A program made the position numbers and the translations under genes. Under the pieces are notes generated by a model. It searched no databases. It had not been told where the DNA came from and worked only from the letters and a program-made list of their open reading frames with translations. 64,000 nt of DNA. It comes from Planctomycetota bacterium (GTDB lineage Bacteria; Planctomycetota; J058; J103). Of the stretch, positions 26,844-37,260 are shown piece by piece. The stretch spans positions 1 through 64,000 of the forward strand of contig BPJM01000003.1 of assembly GCA_026004615.1 (NCBI GenBank), in the 5' to 3' direction. The stretch's first letter is position 1. Each line of letters opens with the position of its first letter.

Positions 26844-27660
26844 ATGGCGCGCGAGCAGCCGGCGGCAGGCCCTGCGCGGCGGCCGGGCCGCCGCGCGCTG
26901 CTGCTGGCGCTGTTCGCCGGGGCCAGCGCGGGCGCACTGGGGATGGCGGCCGGCGGGCGCGCGCCCGGGGGGCGCAGGCGCTGGCCGCCCTGCTGGTGGT
27001 GCTGGCGGCGGGCGGGGCCCTTCGCAGCGGTGCCGGCGGCGCTGGCACCGCCCGGCAAAGGGCCCTGCGCGGCGCTGCCGGGGCTGGTGTTCGCCACCGG
27101 GGGGCTGGGCGGTGCTGGCGGCGTGGACGGCAGCAACCGGCGGCGAGGCCGGGCCGCTGCTGGGCGCCTGGCCATATCTGCTCGCCTGGCAGCTGGGCAC
27201 GGCCGCGCTCGGCTGGCTGCTCGCCGCAGCGCGCGGCGGCGCGCTGCCCGGCGTGCTGGCGGGCATGCTGCCGGCACTCGCCGCCGCCGCGCCCGCGATC
27301 GTCCTGCCGCTGCTCGGCTCGAGCCCGGTGGCCGCCGCCCTGCTGCCGGCGCTGGTGCGCCACTCGCCCCTGGCGGTGCTGGGCGGCTCGCTGCTCGGCA
27401 TCGACGTGCTGCGGCTGCCGGCGCTGTACGCGCTGGTGCCGGCCGCGCAGGCGCAGCCCTACGCGTACCCGCCGCTGGCGCGTGCGACGCTGGAGGTTGC
27501 GGCCGCGGCCGCGGCGCTCGGCGCGCTCGCCGCGTTCGTTCGTACATCCTTTGCGTCGAGAAAACTTGCACTCAGAGCCCGGCTTGACACCTCCGGATGC
27601 CGTCGCATAGAATCCCGGGAGGATCTCTCCGATCCTGTACGGGCCGGCGCACGGGGATGA
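26844..27660 (+). CDS. Hydrophobic membrane protein, reading frame disrupted
   Basis: An ATG five bases after the epimerase stop opens a frame with hydrophobic helices. Continuity then needs changes at the G run 26967-26972 (two extra G or one missing), at about 27014-27017 and at 27099-27106. The rest (from about 27107) is a clear chain of hydrophobic segments, for example LLGAWPYLLAWQLGTAALGW and AAAAAALGALAAFVRTSF. Four to six TM helices are likely. No family is recognised. The 3-prime end runs into the promoter of the next gene and overlaps its start, so the true stop is uncertain. Confidence 0.45.
27584..27613 (+). promoter_or_regulatory. Sigma-70-type promoter before the MshEN gene
   Basis: A perfect TTGACA (27584-27589), an 18-base spacer and TAGAAT (27608-27613) lie 43 bases before the ATG at 27657. 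The -10 hexamer is identical to the one before mccB. Confidence 0.7.
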
Positions 27661-28340
27661 CTGACGTCCAGAAGATCACCCGCAAGCGGCTGGGCGAGCT
27701 GTTGGTCGCCGAGGGGATCGTCAGCCAGGCCCAGGTCGAAGAGGCGCTGCGCCAGCAGGAACGGACCGGGGAGCTGCTCGGGGAGATCCTGGTCAAGGCC
27801 GGCTACACCGGCGAGTCCGACATCGCGCACTGCCTGTGTACCCAGTTCGCCAAGCCGTTCATCCGCCCGAGCCAGTACGACATCAGCCGCGAGGTGCTGG
27901 CGCTGTTGCCGCCGCGGCTCATGGCGGAGCACCTGTTCATCCCGCTGGACCGCTTCGGCAACCTCCTGACGATCGCGATCGCGGGGCTGTTGGACGCGCA
28001 GACCTTGCTCCAGATCCAGAAGCTGACCGGCTGCGACATCGAGGTCTTCATCGCGACGGCGAGCGAGGTCAAGCAGGCGCTCATGCGCCACTTCCCCGAG
28101 CTGTACGACCCGATCACGATGGAGCCGCGCTACGACCGGACCGCCGCTTTGACCCAGGGCGTGCTCGCCTCCGGGGCGCTCGCCAGCGGGCCGCTTGCCG
28201 AGGAAGAGGACGACATGGGGGAGACCACCCGCGAGATCGTCAGCCTCGGCGAGGAGGACAGCGACTGGGAAGCGCTGTTCGAGGAGGCGGAGCAGAAGGT
28301 CCTGCGCGAGTTGAAGCAGAAGCGCCGCCAGCAGGAATGA
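27657..28340 (+). CDS. Stand-alone MshEN (GspE/PilB N-terminal) domain protein
   Basis: 227 residues. Residues about 10-60 hold two copies of the MshEN-type motif: KRLGELLVAEGIVSQAQVEEAL, where leading RLG, Gly and trailing Gln are conserved, then LLGEILVKAGYTGESDIAH. In MshE this tandem motif binds cyclic di-GMP. The rest of a GspE N-terminal domain follows, including VLALLPPRLMAEHLFIPLDR. There is no ATPase domain. The tail is acidic and helical (LGEEDSDWEALFEEAEQKVL). It has its own promoter and lies 102 bases before mutS. It may be a free cyclic di-GMP adaptor; the partner is unknown. Confidence 0.82.
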   Translation: MTDVQKITRKRLGELLVAEGIVSQAQVEEALRQQERTGELLGEILVKAGYTGESDIAHCLCTQFAKPFIRPSQYDISREVLALLPPRLMAEHLFIPLDRFGNLLTIAIAGLLDAQTLLQIQKLTGCDIEVFIATASEVKQALMRHFPELYDPITMEPRYDRTAALTQGVLASGALASGPLAEEEDDMGETTREIVSLGEEDSDWEALFEEAEQKVLRELKQKRRQQE

Positions 28341-28442
28341 ACGGCGGGCGCCGGCCGAGTCCCTGGCGCCGTCCTGCCGCGGGCATGCCGCCGCGCCGCC
28401 GCGGGGTGCATCCCGAGCCGGCGATCGGCTAAGCTGCGCGCC

Positions 28443-31091
28443 ATGACACCGCTCATGCAGCAGTATCTGGCGCTCAAGCGCAAGAACCCCGATGCGTTGC
28501 TGTTCTTCCGCTGCGGGGACTTCTATGAGCTGTTCTTCGAGGATGCGATCGAGGCGGGACGGCTGCTGGGGATCACCGTCACCTCGCGCTCGCGCGAGGG
28601 CGACATCCCGATGGCGGGGGTGCCCCACCATAGCCTGGAGAGCTATCTGCGCAAGCTGGTGCAGCAGGGCCGCCGGGTGGCGATCGCCGAGCAGCTGTCC
28701 GACCCCCGCGCGAGCAAGGGGCTGGTCGAGCGCGACGTGGTCGAGGTGGTGACCCCGGGCACGCTCACCGAGAGCGGCCTGCTGGATGAGCGCACCCCGG
28801 TGCACCTGCTCGCCATCGCCGCCGGGCGCGATGGCCGGCTGGGACTCGCCTGGACCGAGCTGGCGGCGGGCCGGCTGCTGTTGCACGAGATCGCCGCGCC
28901 GGCGCTCGGCGAGGAACTGGCGCGCATCGCGCCGGCGGAGGTGCTGCTGCCCGACGACGCGCTCGGCGAGCGGCTGCTGCGCGAGCACGCCCTGCCCTTT
29001 CCCCGCCGCTGCCCGCCCTGGAGCTTCGAGCCCGAAGAGGGAGCGCGCCGGCTGCGCGCGCACCTCGGGGTGGCGACCCTGGAGGCGTTCGGCTGCGAGG
29101 GGCTGGGCCCCGCGCTGGGCGCGGGCGGGGCGGTGCTGCGCTACGTCGAGGAGACGCAGCCCGATTACCTGCGGACCCTCGATACGCTGGAGCGCTTTCG
29201 CCGCGAGCACGTCCTGGTCCTGGATGCGGCGGCGCTGCGCGCGCTCGAGGTGGTGCAGACCGCGCGGCGCGGCGAGCGCACGGGTTCGCTGCTGCACGCG
29301 GTCGACCGTACCCGGACCCCGATGGGCGCGCGGCGGCTGCGCGAGTGGTTGCTGGCGCCGTTGCGCCGCCCCGCCGAGATCCGCGCGCGCCACGAGGCGG
29401 TGGCCGAGCTGCTGGCCGGTGCGGAGCGGCTGGGCGCGCTCGAGCAGCAGCTCGCCAGCCTGCCGGATCTGGAGCGGCTGGCGGGCCGGATCGGCTCGCG
29501 GCGGGCCGGCCCGCGCGACCTGGCCGCGCTGCGCGAAGCGCTGGGGCGCGTGCCGGCGCTCGCCGAGGCCCTGGCCGAAGCCGCGGCACCGCTGCTGCAG
29601 CAGTGCCGCCAGGCGCTGGCGCCCCTGCCCGAGCTGCGCGCGCGGCTGGAGCGCGAACTGTGTGCGAGCCCGCCGGCGCGGCTGGGTGAAGGGGGGCGTG
29701 ATCGCCGCCGGGGTGGACCCCGAGCTCGATCGGCTGCGGGCGCTGGAGCGCGACGGGCTGCAGACGCTGGCCGAGATCCAGCGGCGGGAGATCGAGGCGA
29801 CCGGCATCCCCTCGCTCAAGGTCGGCCACCATGCGGTGTTCGGCTACTACCTGGAGGTCACCCATACCCACCGCGACAAGGTGCCGGCGCATTATGTCCG
29901 CAAGCAGACGCTCAAGAACGCCGAGCGCTACATCACGCCCGAGCTCAAGGAATACGAGCACCAGGTCGCCACCGCCCGCGAGCGCGCCGCGGCGCTCGAG
30001 CAGCAGCTGTTCGTGGCGCTGCGCGAGGCCGCCGAGGCGCACGCACCCCAGCTGCGCCGGCTGGCACGGGCGGTCGCCATCCTCGATGTGCTCGTCGGCT
30101 TCGCGCGCCTGGCGCGCGAACGCAACTACTGCCGTCCCGAGGTCGGCGACGATCTGCGGCTGGAGATCGAGCAGGGCCGCCATCCGGTGCTGGAGCAGAC
30201 GCTCACCGACACCCCCTTCGTGCCCAACGACGTCGCGCTCGGCGGCGAGGGCCAGCCGCGCCTGGCCGTGATCACCGGGTCCCAACATGGCAGGCAAGTC
30301 CACCTACTGCCGGCAGGTGGCGCTCATCGTGCTCCTGGCACAGGCGGGCAGCTTCGTGCCGGCCCGGCGGGGCGCAGATCGGGGTCGCCGACCGGATCTT
30401 CTGCCGGCTCGGATCGGCCGACGAGATCATGAGCGGTCTCAGCACCTTCATGGTCGAGATGGTCGAGACGGCGACGATCCTGCGCAGCGCCACCGAGCGC
30501 AGCCTGGTGGTGCTGGATGAGGTCGGGCGCGGTACCTCGACCTACGACGGGCTGTCGCTCGCCTTCGCCGTCGCCGAGCACCTGGCGGCGCGCGGCTGCC
30601 GGACGCTGTTCGCCACCCACTACCACGAGCTGACCGAGCTGGCCGAGCGCGAACCGCGGGTGGTCAATCTCAACGTCGCGGTCCGCGAATGGGGGCGAGC
30701 AGATCGTGTTCCTGCACCAGATCGTGCCCGGCGGCGCCGACCGGAGCTACGGGCTGCACGTGGCGCGGCTGGCGGGGGTGCCGCCAGAGGTGGTGGCGCG
30801 CGCCAGCGAGGTGCTGGCGGAGCTGGAAGCGCTGCGCCGCGAGCGGCAGCACGCATCGCCGCGGCTGGCGCAGCCGCCGGGCGCTACCGCCCCCGCGGCC
30901 GCGCCAGCTGCCGCTGTTCGCCCCGCTCGGGCGAGCGGCTGCGCATGGCACTGCTCCAGCTCGACCTCGACCAGCTGAGCCCGCTCGAGGCGCTCAACTG
31001 GCTGGCGGGCTGGCAGCGCCGGCTGCGCGAGCAGACCGCCGCGCCCGCCGCCGCCCGCGGTGGCGAGCGCGCGGCCGGCGCGCCGGGCTAG
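28443..31091 (+). CDS. mutS: DNA mismatch repair ATPase MutS, six frame breaks
   Basis: About 880 residues, the normal MutS length, after removing six extra bases. The mismatch-binding domain is intact near the start ([15 protein letters not shown] holds the Phe-x-Glu wedge). The Walker A segment is [10 protein letters not shown] across a break, and [13 protein letters not shown] and [11 protein letters not shown] follow. Breaks are at 29684-29686 (GGG), 30277-30281 (GGGT), 30369-30372 (G run), 30691-30695 (G run), about 30880-30906 and 30929-30931 (GGG). All six are the same sense, one base too many. Each flank matches the family, so decay would have to be very recent; sequence error is simpler. 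The start ATG follows a GC-rich gap. Confidence 0.88.
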   Translation: MTPLMQQYLALKRKNPDALLFFRCGDFYELFFEDAIEAGRLLGITVTSRSREGDIPMAGVPHHSLESYLRKLVQQGRRVAIAEQLSDPRASKGLVERDVVEVVTPGTLTESGLLDERTPVHLLAIAAGRDGRLGLAWTELAAGRLLLHEIAAPALGEELARIAPAEVLLPDDALGERLLREHALPFPRRCPPWSFEPEEGARRLRAHLGVATLEAFGCEGLGPALGAGGAVLRYVEETQPDYLRTLDTLERFRREHVLVLDAAALRALEVVQTARRGERTGSLLHAVDRTRTPMGARRLREWLLAPLRRPAEIRARHEAVAELLAGAERLGALEQQLASLPDLERLAGRIGSRRAGPRDLAALREALGRVPALAEALAEAAAPLLQQCRQALAPLPELRARLERELCASPPARLGEGGRDRRRGGPRARSAAGAGARRAADAGRDPAAGDRGDRHPLAQGRPPCGVRLLPGGHPYPPRQGAGALCPQADAQERRALHHARAQGIRAPGRHRPRARRGARAAAVRGAARGRRGARTPAAPAGTGGRHPRCARRLRAPGARTQLLPSRGRRRSAAGDRAGPPSGAGADAHRHPLRAQRRRARRRGPAAPGRDHRVPTWQASPPTAGRWRSSCSWHRRAASCRPGGAQIGVADRIFCRLGSADEIMSGLSTFMVEMVETATILRSATERSLVVLDEVGRGTSTYDGLSLAFAVAEHLAARGCRTLFATHYHELTELAEREPRVVNLNVAVREWGRADRVPAPDRARRRRPELRAARGAAGGGAARGGGARQRGAGGAGSAAPRAAARIAAAGAAAGRYRPRGRASCRCSPRSGERLRMALLQLDLDQLSPLEALNWLAGWQRRLREQTAAPAAARGGERAAGAPG

Positions 31092-31180
31092 CCGCGGCGC
31101 GCACTGCCGGCGCCGGACGGCGACGGCACACGCGGTCGCGGATATCATCGCGCGAACGGAGCGCGGAAGGAGAAGGTGCA

Positions 31181-32369
31181 GTGCAGGCAGCGGCACAACA
31201 ACAGGCACTGCTGCGCGGGGTGGCCGAGGCGATCACACCCGAGGAACTGCGCGACAAGCTGGCCAGCGGCCGGAGGCTGCGGATCAAGCTCGGGATCGAT
31301 CCCACCGCGCGCGACATCCACCTCGGATTCGCGGTGGTACTCCGCAAGCTGCGCCAGTTCCAGGACCTCGGCCACCAGGCGGTGCTCATCGTCGGGGATT
31401 ACACCGCCCAGGTGGGCGACCCCAGCGGGCGGAACGAGACCCGGCCCCTGTTGCGCGAAGACGAGGTGCGCGCCAACGCCGAGAGCTACATCGCACAGAT
31501 GGGCAAGATCCTGGATCTGCAGCGACTGGAGGTGCGCTACAACGGCGAGTGGTTTCGCGAACTGCCCTTCCTGGAGCTGATCCGGCTGGCCTCCAAGCTC
31601 ACCGTGGCGCGGGTGTTGGAGCGGGATGACTTCAGCGAGCGGATGCGGGCGGGCCTGCCGATCGGGCTGCACGAGCTGTTGTATCCCCTCATGCAGGGCT
31701 ACGACTCCGTCATGGTGCGGGCCGACGTGGAGCTGGGCGGCACCGACCAGCTGTTCAACCTGCTGGTCGGCCGCCAGCTGCAGCCCGACTTCGGCCAGCC
31801 GCCCCAGGTCTGCCTCATGATGCCGCTGCTGGTCGGCACCGACGGGGTGCGCAAGATGTCCAAGAGCTACGGCAATGCCATCGGCATCGCCGAGCCGCCC
31901 GAAGAGCAGTACGGCAAGACGATTGTCGATCCCGGACACGCTGCTGCGGCAGTGGTTCGTGCTGTGCACCGCGCTGGAGCAGGCAGAGATCGACCGGCTG
32001 CTGGCCGGCCATCCGAACGAGGCCAAGCACCGGCTGGCCTGGGAGATCGTGCGGACGTACCACGGCGAGCAGGCCGCCGAGCGAGCGCGCGAGCACTTCG
32101 TGCGCACCGTGGTGCGCAGGGAGCAACCCGAGGCTCTGCCCGTCTTCCGCGTGCCGGCGGAGCTGCTCGAACCAGCAGGCGAAGTCGCGCTGGCGGCGCT
32201 GATCGCCGCCGCCTTCGGCAAGAGCCGGAGCGAGGCGCGGCGGCTGATCCGCCAGGGCGCGGTGCAGCTGGACGGCACGCCGGTGACCGACGAACACCAG
32301 CGGCTGGTGGTGCGCCCGGGCATGGTGCTGCGCGCGGGCAGGCGGGCCTGGGTGCGGCTGGAGCGCTAG
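31181..32369 (+). CDS. tyrS: Tyrosyl-tRNA synthetase, one frame break
   Basis: About 395 residues after removing one base near 31923-31924 (AAGACGAT-T-GTCG), which restores the expected KTMSIPD. It charges tRNA-Tyr. The HIGH-equivalent is HLGF (after PTARDI), the tyrosine pocket includes GGTDQLFN, the second signature is KMSKSYGN, and the C-terminus is an S4 RNA-binding domain (SEARRLIRQGAVQLDG). The start is a GTG with a strong GGAAGGAG site ten bases upstream. Length and domain order match the TyrRS type found in many phyla outside enterobacteria. Confidence 0.92.
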
Positions 32370-32395
32370 GGCGCCGGCGCGCCACGGCCGCCGGC

Positions 32396-34985
32396 TCAGC
32401 GCCCGCCCGGGGGCGGCTCGCCCGGTGGCTGGACGGCCGAGCCAGCTCGCGCCTCGCCCAGCCGCTGGGCGCAGCCAGCGCAGCAGGATCGGGGTCAGGA
32501 ACAGATCGGCGAACACCGCGGCGAACAGCGAGACCCCGACGAGCAGGCCGAAGTCCCGGAGCCCGTGGAACTCGCTCACCAGCAGCGTCAGGAAGCCCGC
32601 GCTGACCGCGCACGAGGTGATGACCATGGGCAGGCCGGCCTCGCGCAGCGTCTGCAGCGCCGCTTGGCCGTGCGGCTCGGGGGCGGCCCGCCCCGCCAGC
32701 TCGAGGAAGCGGCGCTTGAAGCGGCTGAAGAACTGCACCGTGTCGTCATCCGCGATCACCAGGGTGATGGAGAACACGATGACGGTGGTCGGCGTCAGAT
32801 CGATCCCCAGCGCGCCCATGATGCCGAAGGTGAGCAGCAGGGGGGCCACGTTGGGCACCAGCGCCAGCAGGCCCAGCCGCCAGCTGCCGAGCACCGCGCT
32901 GAACACGAGCAGCGACACGCACAGCGCGCCGCCGAGCGATAGCAGCAGTCCCTCCACCAGGGTGTGGTAGATGTCGTAGCCGATCGCGAACATGCCGGTC
33001 ACCGTCAGCCGCACCGGCACTCCCGCCGCCGCCAGTCGGTGCTCCTCGGCGGCGAGCAGGGGCTGGAGCGCGCGCATGATCTCGGCGATGCGCGTGGTCC
33101 CCACATCCGGCATCGGCACGTGGACCGCCGCCGTCCGCCGCTGGAAATCGAGCACATCCCGCAACAGCTTGCCGTCATCGATGAACAAGAGCTCCTGGGC
33201 GAGCAGCGCCCGCGAGGTCGGCACCGCGCGCGCCGCCGCCTGGCTGCGTAGCGCGGGCAGCAGCGCCTGGAGCTGCGCGCCGAGCGGCGGCGGCAGCTCG
33301 CCCCCCAGCGCCGCGGGCAGCCGCCCGCGCCCCAGCGCCTGCGCCAGCCGCCAGGCGAGCCGCGCCGGCAGCTCCAGCCCCGCCTCGCGCCCGAGCCAGA
33401 CCAGCCCGTCGGCGAGCGCCATCTGCTCGCCGGCGAAGATCCGGTGGGCCTTGCGCACATAGTCCGCAAGCCCGAGCGCGTTCTTGACCTCTCCGGCAAA
33501 GGTGCGCTCCAGCAGCGCGGCGAGCCGCCCGCTCAGCGCCACGACCTCGGGCTCCAGCATCGGCTCCTCGGCCGGGCTGCCGGGCAGAGGCTCGATGTGG
33601 ATGACCATCGGATTGCAGCCGCCGTGCACCCGCTCGGCGATCCGGATCGCCTGCTGGATGTCGGTGTCCGGATCGAGATCGTCAAAGGCGTAGTACTCCA
33701 TGCCCATGCGGCTGGCGCCCAGGCCGGCCAGCCCCAGCACAGCCAGCGCCGCCGCCACCACCCGCCGCGGCCGGTGCACCACCTGCCGCTCGATCCAGCC
33801 GATCGCGCGGGCAAACAGCCGCTCGCCAGCAGGAGCGGCCCGTGCCGGCGCCACCACCCGGGGTCGGAGCGCCTGCAGCAGCAACGGCAGCACCGTCATG
33901 TTGGCCACCCAGGTCAGTACCATCCCGCACGCAGTCGCGATGCCGAACTGCGAGATCATCCGGATGTCGACGAAATACAGCGCCAGGAAACCCGCCGCGA
34001 TCGTCAGCTCGGTGAGCAGGCACGGCCAGGCGCTGTCCGCCATCGCCTCGAGCAGCGCCTGCCGCCGCGCGCGCCCCGCGGCCAGCGCGTGCTGGTAATG
34101 CGACAGGATGTGCACGGTATCGGAGATCGAGATGATCATCACCACCGTCGGCAGGATGGAGGTCAGGATCTGCTCCGGGTAGCCGAGGATCCCCATGACA
34201 CCCCGCGTCCACAGCACCGAGACCGCGATGGTGCAGAATGCCGCCAGCACCTCCTTGGCCGAGCGGAAGGTCAACCAGAGCAGGAGCAGGATCACCGCCA
34301 CCGCCAGTCCGGTGGTCAGCTGCTTGTCCCGCTCGATGACCTCGACGTACTGGCTACGGATCACCGGCAGCCCGGTGATCCAGAGCTGTTGGTGCTCGCC
34401 CTGCTGGCGCGCCACGACCTGGCGGAGCGCCGCCAAAAAGCGGCTCCGCTCGGCCTCGCGCCCCGCCGCCTCGCGGGTGAGCGTCACCCGGATCGTCACC
34501 GCCTCGCCGGTGGGCGGGCTCAGCTGCCAGCAGAACAGCGGATCGGTGGTCGCGGTGCGGCGCGCGGCCGCGAGCTGGGCCGGTGGTAGCGCGGGCTGCT
34601 CGAGCAGCGGCGCCACCACCACCATGTCCTCGCCCACCGCCTTGATGTCGCGGATCGACAGCGGACCCTCCACGTCGTAGACCCCGGGCAGCGCAGCCAG
34701 CTCGCGCTCCAGCGCCTGCAGCCGGCCGAGCCCCGCCGGCGTCCACAGATCGGGCGCCCGCACGATCACCAGCGCGCGCGCGTCCTCGTAGGGGAAGAAC
34801 CGCTTGTAGCGGTCGTAGTCGCGCTTGGCCTGGCTGCGCTCGGGGAACAGGTACTCGACCGCGTAGTCCGCCCGCACCCCGGCGGCGAACCAGCCCAGCG
34901 CCGCGCTCGCCACCACCAGCAGGGCCCACCAGGCCTGCGGCCGCTCGAGCATGCGCGCGAAGACGCGGTGGGCGGTCGCCGGCAT
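32396..34985 (-). CDS. MMPL/RND-type transporter (HpnN-like), probable frame break near the C-terminus
   Basis: About 862 residues. An N-terminal TM helix is followed by a periplasmic domain, an SSD-like helix bundle (LPTVVMIISISDTVHI), a second periplasmic domain and a second bundle (LVIADDDTVQFFSRFKRRF), the two-fold layout of the MMPL family. HpnN and related lipid exporters have this size. In the uninterrupted frame the protein would run antisense through tyrS to 31815. One extra C at 32457-32459 (coding-strand GGG) instead gives a short Pro-rich tail and a TGA at 32396-32398, just past the convergent tyrS stop. I prefer that end. The ATG at 34985 starts directly before the first helix. 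Confidence 0.75.
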
Positions 34986-35352
34986 GCCCCTCCCCCTGCC
35001 CGGACGGCGCCCGGCGCCGCCGGCAGCCGCCCTCGGGCCGCGGCGGCGGGAACGCATGCGCGGGCGCATTGTAGCGCAACCCCGCCCCCGCCGTCCCCGC
35101 GCCCGTTGCGGCGCCGTTGCGCGGCGGTGCGGGCAAGGGGCAAGAGCGGTGGCGCCGGGCGCGGCAACCGCTCGCCCCCGCCGCCGACCTGCCGTTGCAA
35201 GCGCAAGGCGGGGCAGCAGCCTCGGCGGGCGCGGCCCGGCCCGGCGGGGCCGCGCCGCGTTCCGCCACCGCCAACACCGCCCGCGCGTTGCCGGCCGCGC
35301 GCGGCGGCGCGGCCGGCGCGCACCGGCTGCGGCGAGCCGCTGGCGCAGGCCG
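34986..35352. other. Intergenic region, no gene seen
   Basis: 367 bases between two minus-strand genes. It is extremely GC-rich with short CGCCG-type repeats. The only promoter-like element is TACAAT on the minus strand (about 35068-35073), which could be the -10 box of the MMPL gene; no convincing -35 is visible. I see no coding signal. Confidence 0.5.
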
Positions 35353-37062
35353 CTACAGCCCCGCCCCCTCCTTGGCGTGCTCGTAGCGGTAGTAGATCTC
35401 CAGGGTCAGCGCGTTGATCGCGGTCGCATAGACCCGGCCGCCGGCGATCGCCCACTCGCCGACCGGATCCCAGGAACCGTCCTCATCCCCGCCCATGCGC
35501 TGGCGGTTGGTGCCATCGCCGAGCAGCGCCTGCTGCATCGCCTTGTTCCAGCGGTCCCACTCGCGCGAATCGAGCGGGGTGCCGTGGAAGACCGCATAGG
35601 TGCCGTAGTACCAGTAGTAGAAGTTGGTCTCGTTCTTGGTCTTCTTGTCCGGCTCCCAGCTGGGCAGCTTGCTCATGAGGATCTTGATGCCCTGCTTGAT
35701 CCGCTCGTGGGTGCGCTTCTGGCCGGTGAAGATGCGGCAGATCACCCCGACCGCGGTCATGGTGGGCGCGCCCTCGTAGACCGGATAGACCTCCGGGTAG
35801 GGGACCGCCTCCTTGAGGTTGCGGTTGAGCGTCGAGCCGCCATCGCCGGGCTGCATGTAGCCCACCAGGCCCGGGGGCTTGCCGGGACCGCCGTCGGAGG
35901 TCGCGCGCTCGAACCAGGCCAGCGCGCCCGCGAACGCCTCGTCGGGCACCTTGAGGTCGGCGGTCCTGGCCGTCTTGAGCGCCAGCACCGCCCAGCCGGT
36001 GACCGAGGTGTCGTTCTTGCCGCCGCGCGGCTCGTACTTCCAGCCCGCCCCCGGGTTCTGCGCCGCCACCAGCCAGTCGACCGCCTTCTGCGCCACCCGC
36101 TGCAGGGTGAAGTCCTTGCTCATGAAGTACGCCTCGGCGAGCGCCATCGTCGCCAGGACGTGGTTGTAGATCGACTGCTCCTTGCCGCTGTAGCCGATCG
36201 AGCCGTCCTCTTTCTGGATGCGCTTGAGGTAGCTCAGCCCCTTGAAGACCGCGCGGCGGAACTCGGGGTAGGGCGAAGCGCGGTGGGTGTGGCCGTCGCC
36301 GAGGAAGGCGAGCAGCGCCAGCCCGGTCACCCCCACGTCGAACTCCGCCACCCCCAGCCCCGGCCCGCGGCCGCTCGGCTGGCGGTAGTCCGGCCCCTCG
36401 CAGGTGCGCTTGCAGTTCTTGTGGAACTCCGCCGCCGCCCAGCGGCCGTCCGCATCCTGATGGCGCTGCAGCCACCACAGCGCCGCCAGCACCGCGCTCT
36501 CGGTGGCGGCGCTGCCGCCGTGGCGCGAGGCCTTGCCCTTGCCGAAGCGGCTGCCGTACGCGCCCGCCGCCCCTCCGGCGACGCCGAACGCGTCGTTGGC
36601 CGACTCCGAATCGAGGTTCTTGTTCGCCAGGTTGTCGAAGCTGGTGCCCTTGGGCTGCTCGGTCTTGACGACCTCCTCCTCCAGCTCCTTGATCGGCTTC
36701 TGCACCTCTTCGGGGTGCTGGATCTCGGGCCGGCGGTGCAGCGCCCGCTTCTTGGTCGGATCGTACTCCTGCTTTTTCTGCTCCAGGCTCGGCAGGATCT
36801 TGGCCTCGGTCTCCGGCGGCTTGCTCTCCGTCCAGTAGATGAACAGGAACATGAGCAACAGCGCGATGTGGATCAGCGCCGACAGCCCGTACGAAGAGGT
36901 GAGCACGAGCCAGCGGCTGGGCGGGCCCTCGAACTCCTCCTCCTCCTCCTCGGGCAGCCCCTCCTCTTCCGCCAGCAGTTCGTCCTCGGCATACAGCTCC
37001 TGCTCGCCCGAAGACGGCTCCCGCTCGCCCGCCGATCTGCCGCTGCGGCTGCGCCGTGCCAT
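35353..37062 (-). CDS. Membrane-anchored squalene-cyclase-fold repeat protein
   Basis: 569 residues. The N-terminus is acidic with a Glu run (about 25-45) and a single TM helix (about 52-76), then a charged linker with EEVQKPIKELEEEVV. From about residue 165 there are prenyltransferase/squalene-oxidase repeats: WWLQRHQDADGRW, YLKRIQKEDGSIGY, WLVAAQNPGAGWKY and the aromatic NFYYWYYGTYAVFH. The DxDD catalytic motif of hopene cyclases is absent, so it is unlikely to cyclise squalene. Anchored proteins of this layout are common in planctomycetes and of unknown function. The ATG at 37062 is clear. A parvulin gene lies upstream on the same strand. Confidence 0.85.
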   Translation of the reverse strand: MARRSRSGRSAGEREPSSGEQELYAEDELLAEEEGLPEEEEEEFEGPPSRWLVLTSSYGLSALIHIALLLMFLFIYWTESKPPETEAKILPSLEQKKQEYDPTKKRALHRRPEIQHPEEVQKPIKELEEEVVKTEQPKGTSFDNLANKNLDSESANDAFGVAGGAAGAYGSRFGKGKASRHGGSAATESAVLAALWWLQRHQDADGRWAAAEFHKNCKRTCEGPDYRQPSGRGPGLGVAEFDVGVTGLALLAFLGDGHTHRASPYPEFRRAVFKGLSYLKRIQKEDGSIGYSGKEQSIYNHVLATMALAEAYFMSKDFTLQRVAQKAVDWLVAAQNPGAGWKYEPRGGKNDTSVTGWAVLALKTARTADLKVPDEAFAGALAWFERATSDGGPGKPPGLVGYMQPGDGGSTLNRNLKEAVPYPEVYPVYEGAPTMTAVGVICRIFTGQKRTHERIKQGIKILMSKLPSWEPDKKTKNETNFYYWYYGTYAVFHGTPLDSREWDRWNKAMQQALLGDGTNRQRMGGDEDGSWDPVGEWAIAGGRVYATAINALTLEIYYRYEHAKEGAGL

Positions 37063-37260
37063 GCTGTTCCACCCTCGCCCCGTCACCGCGCCGGCGGCGG
37101 CTGGCAGCGCTGCTGCCGCCGCTGCCGGCCGCCTGCGCTCTATCGTAGTGCCCCGGGAGGCGGTGTCAACGCGCGCGGCCGCCACCCGCACCCCCATCTG
37201 CTGGGCGGTACCCCACGGCGGCGGCGGCGGTTCCCGCCGCCCGGCGCCTGGCCGCCGCCT

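Noticed and set aside
31815..32395. Extension of the MMPL protein antisense through tyrS
   Set aside because: No family similarity beyond about 32460, and a one-base correction gives a stop just past the convergent tyrS end.
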